From JBAYVY01 sp041674345 (lineage in GTDB: Bacteria; Planctomycetota; Phycisphaerae; Phycisphaerales; Zrk34), in the NCBI GenBank assembly GCA_041674345.1, contig JBAYVY010000183.1, forward strand, positions 1 to 7,234: a stretch of 7,234 bases of DNA. The letters are read 5' to 3'. Position numbers and translations under genes: made by a program. The notes under the pieces are model-generated. The model was not told the origin of the DNA. It searched no databases and saw only the letters and a program-made list of their open reading frames with translations. Shown in pieces: positions 5,236-7,234 of the stretch (the first letter of the stretch is position 1; each line of letters begins with the position of its first letter).

Positions 5236-5976
5236 ATGGCTGAAGATTCCCCCTCCACCCATCCCGTCGTCCTCAGCATTGTCATCCCCGCTTACAACGA
5301 GGCCGGCACCATTCGCGCACTGGTCAAACGGGTTCAAAGCGTTTGCATACCGGGCGTCGAAAAACGGATCATCATCGTCGATGACTGTTCCACCGACGGC
5401 ACAGGCGATGTCCTCAACGAACTGGCTCAACTTCCGGGGATCACCGTCAGGCATCACGATGTCAACCAGGGCAAGGGGGCCGCGCTGCGCACGGGCTTCG
5501 CCGCCGCGACCGGCGATTATGTCATCGTGCAGGACGCGGACATGGAATACGATCCGCACGAATATCCCCGGCTGCTCGAACCCATCCTCGACGGCCGCGC
5601 CGATGTCGTGTTCGGCACACGCTTCGCCGGCGGCGAATGCCACCGCGTTCTCTACTTCTGGCATTACAAGGGCAACCGTTTCCTCACGCTGCTGTCCAAC
5701 ATCTTCACCAACCTCAACATCTCCGACATGGAAACCTGCTACAAGGTCTTCCCCCTTCGCGTGATCCAACGCATTAAAATCGAGGAAAACCGCTTCGGTT
5801 TCGAGCCGGAGATCACCGCCAAGCTCGCCAAGTTTCGTCTGGACGGCCGGCGACTCCGCATCTACGAAGTCGGCATCTCCTACTCCGGCCGAACCTACGA
5901 AGAAGGCAAAAAAATCGGCTGGAAAGACGGCGTCCGCGCCATCTGGTGCATCATCAAATACGGGCTGAAATCCTGA
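5236..5976 (+). CDS. Family 2 glycosyltransferase, dolichyl-phosphate mannose synthase-like
   Basis: This 246-residue single-domain GT-A enzyme resembles polyprenyl-phosphate sugar synthases, which move a sugar from a nucleotide donor to a polyprenyl (in bacteria undecaprenyl) phosphate at the cytoplasmic membrane face. Visible motifs are SIVIPAYNE (14-22), IIVDDCSTDGT (46-56), NQGKGAALRTG (77-87), the metal-binding DAD within VQDADMEYDP (98-107), VFGTRF (125-130), ISDMETCYKVF (162-172) and FGFEPEI (187-193). There are no C-terminal membrane helices, unlike GtrB or ArnC types, so membrane attachment would be peripheral. The ATG at 5236 is chosen because homology starts at LSIVIPAYNE. There is no Shine-Dalgarno, but the small ORF ends 10 bp upstream, consistent with coupled translation. 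Substrate is unknown; supplying lipid-linked sugar for glycan or protein glycosylation is inferred. Confidence 0.93.
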   Translation: MAEDSPSTHPVVLSIVIPAYNEAGTIRALVKRVQSVCIPGVEKRIIIVDDCSTDGTGDVLNELAQLPGITVRHHDVNQGKGAALRTGFAAATGDYVIVQDADMEYDPHEYPRLLEPILDGRADVVFGTRFAGGECHRVLYFWHYKGNRFLTLLSNIFTNLNISDMETCYKVFPLRVIQRIKIEENRFGFEPEITAKLAKFRLDGRRLRIYEVGISYSGRTYEEGKKIGWKDGVRAIWCIIKYGLKS

Positions 5977-5996
5977 CCCCCGCACACTTCCGGGGG
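5977..5996. terminator. GC-rich hairpin between convergent genes, weak terminator candidate
   Basis: CCCCCG (5977-5982) and CGGGGG (5991-5996) can form a 6-bp stem with an 8-base loop, starting right after the stop of the glycosyltransferase. No U-tract follows on either strand, so it is at best a bidirectional pause or a weak terminator for the two convergent genes. The right arm is one copy of the recurrent CTTCCGGGGG word. Confidence 0.3.
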
Positions 5997-6022
5997 CTTG
6001 CCTCATCGCCTTCACCCCTCGC

Positions 6023-7234
6023 CTACTTCACGTCCCATCGCCCCATCAGATTCTCCAGCATCCGCATCAACTCCTGGTCCATCTCCATGCCCGCCCCGTT
6101 CGCTTCCCGCTGGTTGCTGAACCCCTCGCGCAGACTCTCCATGATCCTTTGCACCGATGTTTCCGCCAGCGCCCTGACGTAAGGGATACGCTCCCACGCC
6201 GCGGCGTTCTCCTTCATCGCCAGGTACGTCTGGGCCGCGATCTGGTTGACCTCCTGCGTCGCCCGGCCCGCCAGCGATTCCATCTCCAGATTCAGCGCCA
6301 TCCGTGACAGCAGCGTGTCCCGTTCCAGGATCGTCACTTCCTGGATGAACCGTTGCATCGGCTCCTTCTTCAGCCGCCGCCCTTTGCCCATGTTCGCCTC
6401 GATGAACCGATACGCCTGGTCGCCGGCGAACCACAGTCCGCCGTAGGGGCCGTAGTCCGCCAGATCATCGCTGCGACGCGCCAACGCTTCGGTCGGCACC
6501 ATCAACTCCAGCATGTACGCCCCCAGATTCGGTTCACGACGTTTCGGCTCGATCACCCGATCGCCCAGATACGCGCGCAGCGACATGAACTTGCCCGGAA
6601 ACGCCCGCCCCGTTTCCCGCTGGATCGCCCACGCCTCCGCCACCAGTTCCCGCGCCAGTTCCACCGTGCATGGCGCATATGCCAGTTCCCCCATCCGACC
6701 GCGAATCGCGTCCTCCACCTCCGAACTGTCATCGAACACGCACCACGCATCCTTCATGCCCACTTCGTCGTTCACAATCAGCACCAATCCGTCCATCCCG
6801 CCCTCCGGCGTGCGGAAAAACAACGTCACGCTCCGCGATCCCACCCCATCCACCATGCTCACAAATCCGTGCGAAAACTCCTTGAGCAACGACAAACGCG
6901 GCATCACCCCGCCCGCCTTCATCGCCTCCGCCAGTTCCGCCGCTTTTCGCCCCGCGACGCCCATGCCCGGAAACCGCCCCAGTTCCGCCAGGTACCACGC
7001 CGCCCGCTCATGCGGATGCGACGCCAGTTCGTCCATCGGTTCGATCAATTCCTCCAGCGGCAACCCCGCCGCCGCCGCCAGCGCCGCCGTCGCGCAAACC
7101 AGCGCCGCCGCCGCCGCCGCGTCCTTCCCCGCGAATAACGCCGAGGCCTCCATCGCCCGTGCCGCGTTCTCCACCGTCAGCGCTTCGCGTCCCTCGTCGC
7201 CGGCCATGTCGAGCGCCCGCAGCGTTTCTTCCAC
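6023..7234 (-). CDS. Large protein of unknown function (5' end outside window)
   Basis: The visible part is 403 residues ending at a TAG at 6023; the frame is open to the right edge, so the GTG at the edge need not be the start. No family was recognised. The N-terminal part (residues about 10-110) is Ala/Leu/Glu-rich and probably all-helical, with an alanine tract around residues 39-57 encoded by GCC-type triplet runs at about 7065-7125. A middle alpha/beta-looking part follows (about 120-180), with VSMVDGVGSRSVTLFFRTPEGGMDGLVLIVNDEVGMKDAW read across it. The C-terminal half (about 190-400) looks helical and charged, with PNLGAYMLELMVP and long Glu/Arg-rich helices after residue 300. No signal peptide, membrane helix or catalytic motif stands out. 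It is convergent with the GT2 gene, 46 bp away. A solenoid or adaptor-type cytoplasmic protein is a guess from composition only. Confidence 0.8.
   Translation of the reverse strand: MEETLRALDMAGDEGREALTVENAARAMEASALFAGKDAAAAAALVCATAALAAAAGLPLEELIEPMDELASHPHERAAWYLAELGRFPGMGVAGRKAAELAEAMKAGGVMPRLSLLKEFSHGFVSMVDGVGSRSVTLFFRTPEGGMDGLVLIVNDEVGMKDAWCVFDDSSEVEDAIRGRMGELAYAPCTVELARELVAEAWAIQRETGRAFPGKFMSLRAYLGDRVIEPKRREPNLGAYMLELMVPTEALARRSDDLADYGPYGGLWFAGDQAYRFIEANMGKGRRLKKEPMQRFIQEVTILERDTLLSRMALNLEMESLAGRATQEVNQIAAQTYLAMKENAAAWERIPYVRALAETSVQRIMESLREGFSNQREANGAGMEMDQELMRMLENLMGRWDVK

Noticed and set aside
7060..7130. GCC triplet run as a regulatory or unstable repeat
   Set aside because: It is explained by alanine codons in the unknown protein and is interrupted by other codons.
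6353..7138. + strand open frame (261 codons)
   Set aside because: Its product is extremely Arg/His/Pro-rich, typical of the complement of a GC-rich gene; the minus-strand frame over the same bases has normal protein composition.

Overview
The window is GC-rich (about 60% by eye) bacterial chromosome with tightly packed genes. It holds four complete recognisable genes or near-complete calls, one small unassigned ORF, and two genes cut by the window edges. No rRNA, tRNA, transposase, integrase or phage gene is visible, so this looks like ordinary housekeeping and envelope chromosome. The gene mix suggests a Gram-negative-type bacterium that makes peptidoglycan. It consists of a stand-alone murC outside any mur/fts cluster, a homo-oligomeric type ATP sulfurylase, polysaccharide-type glycosyltransferases and a CPBP protease resembling the PEP-CTERM-associated ones. 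Together with intergenic heptamer-iteration hairpins this is reminiscent of Planctomycetota (Phycisphaerae-like) or a PVC relative. That placement is an inference, not something the sequence proves.

Layout: 2-379 (+) is the C-terminal end of a CPBP/CAAX-type membrane protease. It converges, with 8 bp between, on a GT4 glycosyltransferase at 388-1557 (-). Upstream of that gene lies a 210-bp gap with a heptamer hairpin, then sat (ATP sulfurylase) at 1768-3030 (-). A 310-bp divergent intergenic region (3031-3340), holding a second heptamer hairpin and candidate promoters, separates sat from murC at 3341-4945 (+). A small ORF (4989-5225, +) and a GT2 dolichyl-phosphate-mannose-synthase-like glycosyltransferase (5236-5976, +) follow murC in the same direction. 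They converge on a large unrecognised gene at 6023-7234 (-) whose 5' end is outside the window.

The genes do not form one pathway. MurC adds L-alanine to UDP-MurNAc. The two glycosyltransferases and the membrane protease would fit envelope or exopolysaccharide construction. Sat activates sulfate to APS; no APS kinase or APS reductase is in view, so its direction and pathway cannot be assigned.

The most unusual signal is a class of iterated short-unit hairpins. Two sit in intergenic DNA on either side of sat (7-bp units). A third (8-bp units) lies in frame inside murC, where it adds about 37-40 low-complexity residues to a conserved enzyme. The unit sequences differ but the architecture is the same: tandem 7- or 8-mers on one strand, a short spacer, then the same units inverted. 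The units of the first and third kinds contain no stop codon in any of the six frames, which would let such an element survive inside a gene. A second DNA-level signal is the 10-mer CTTCCGGGGG, present six times (five on the + strand), in several reading frames and in non-coding DNA.
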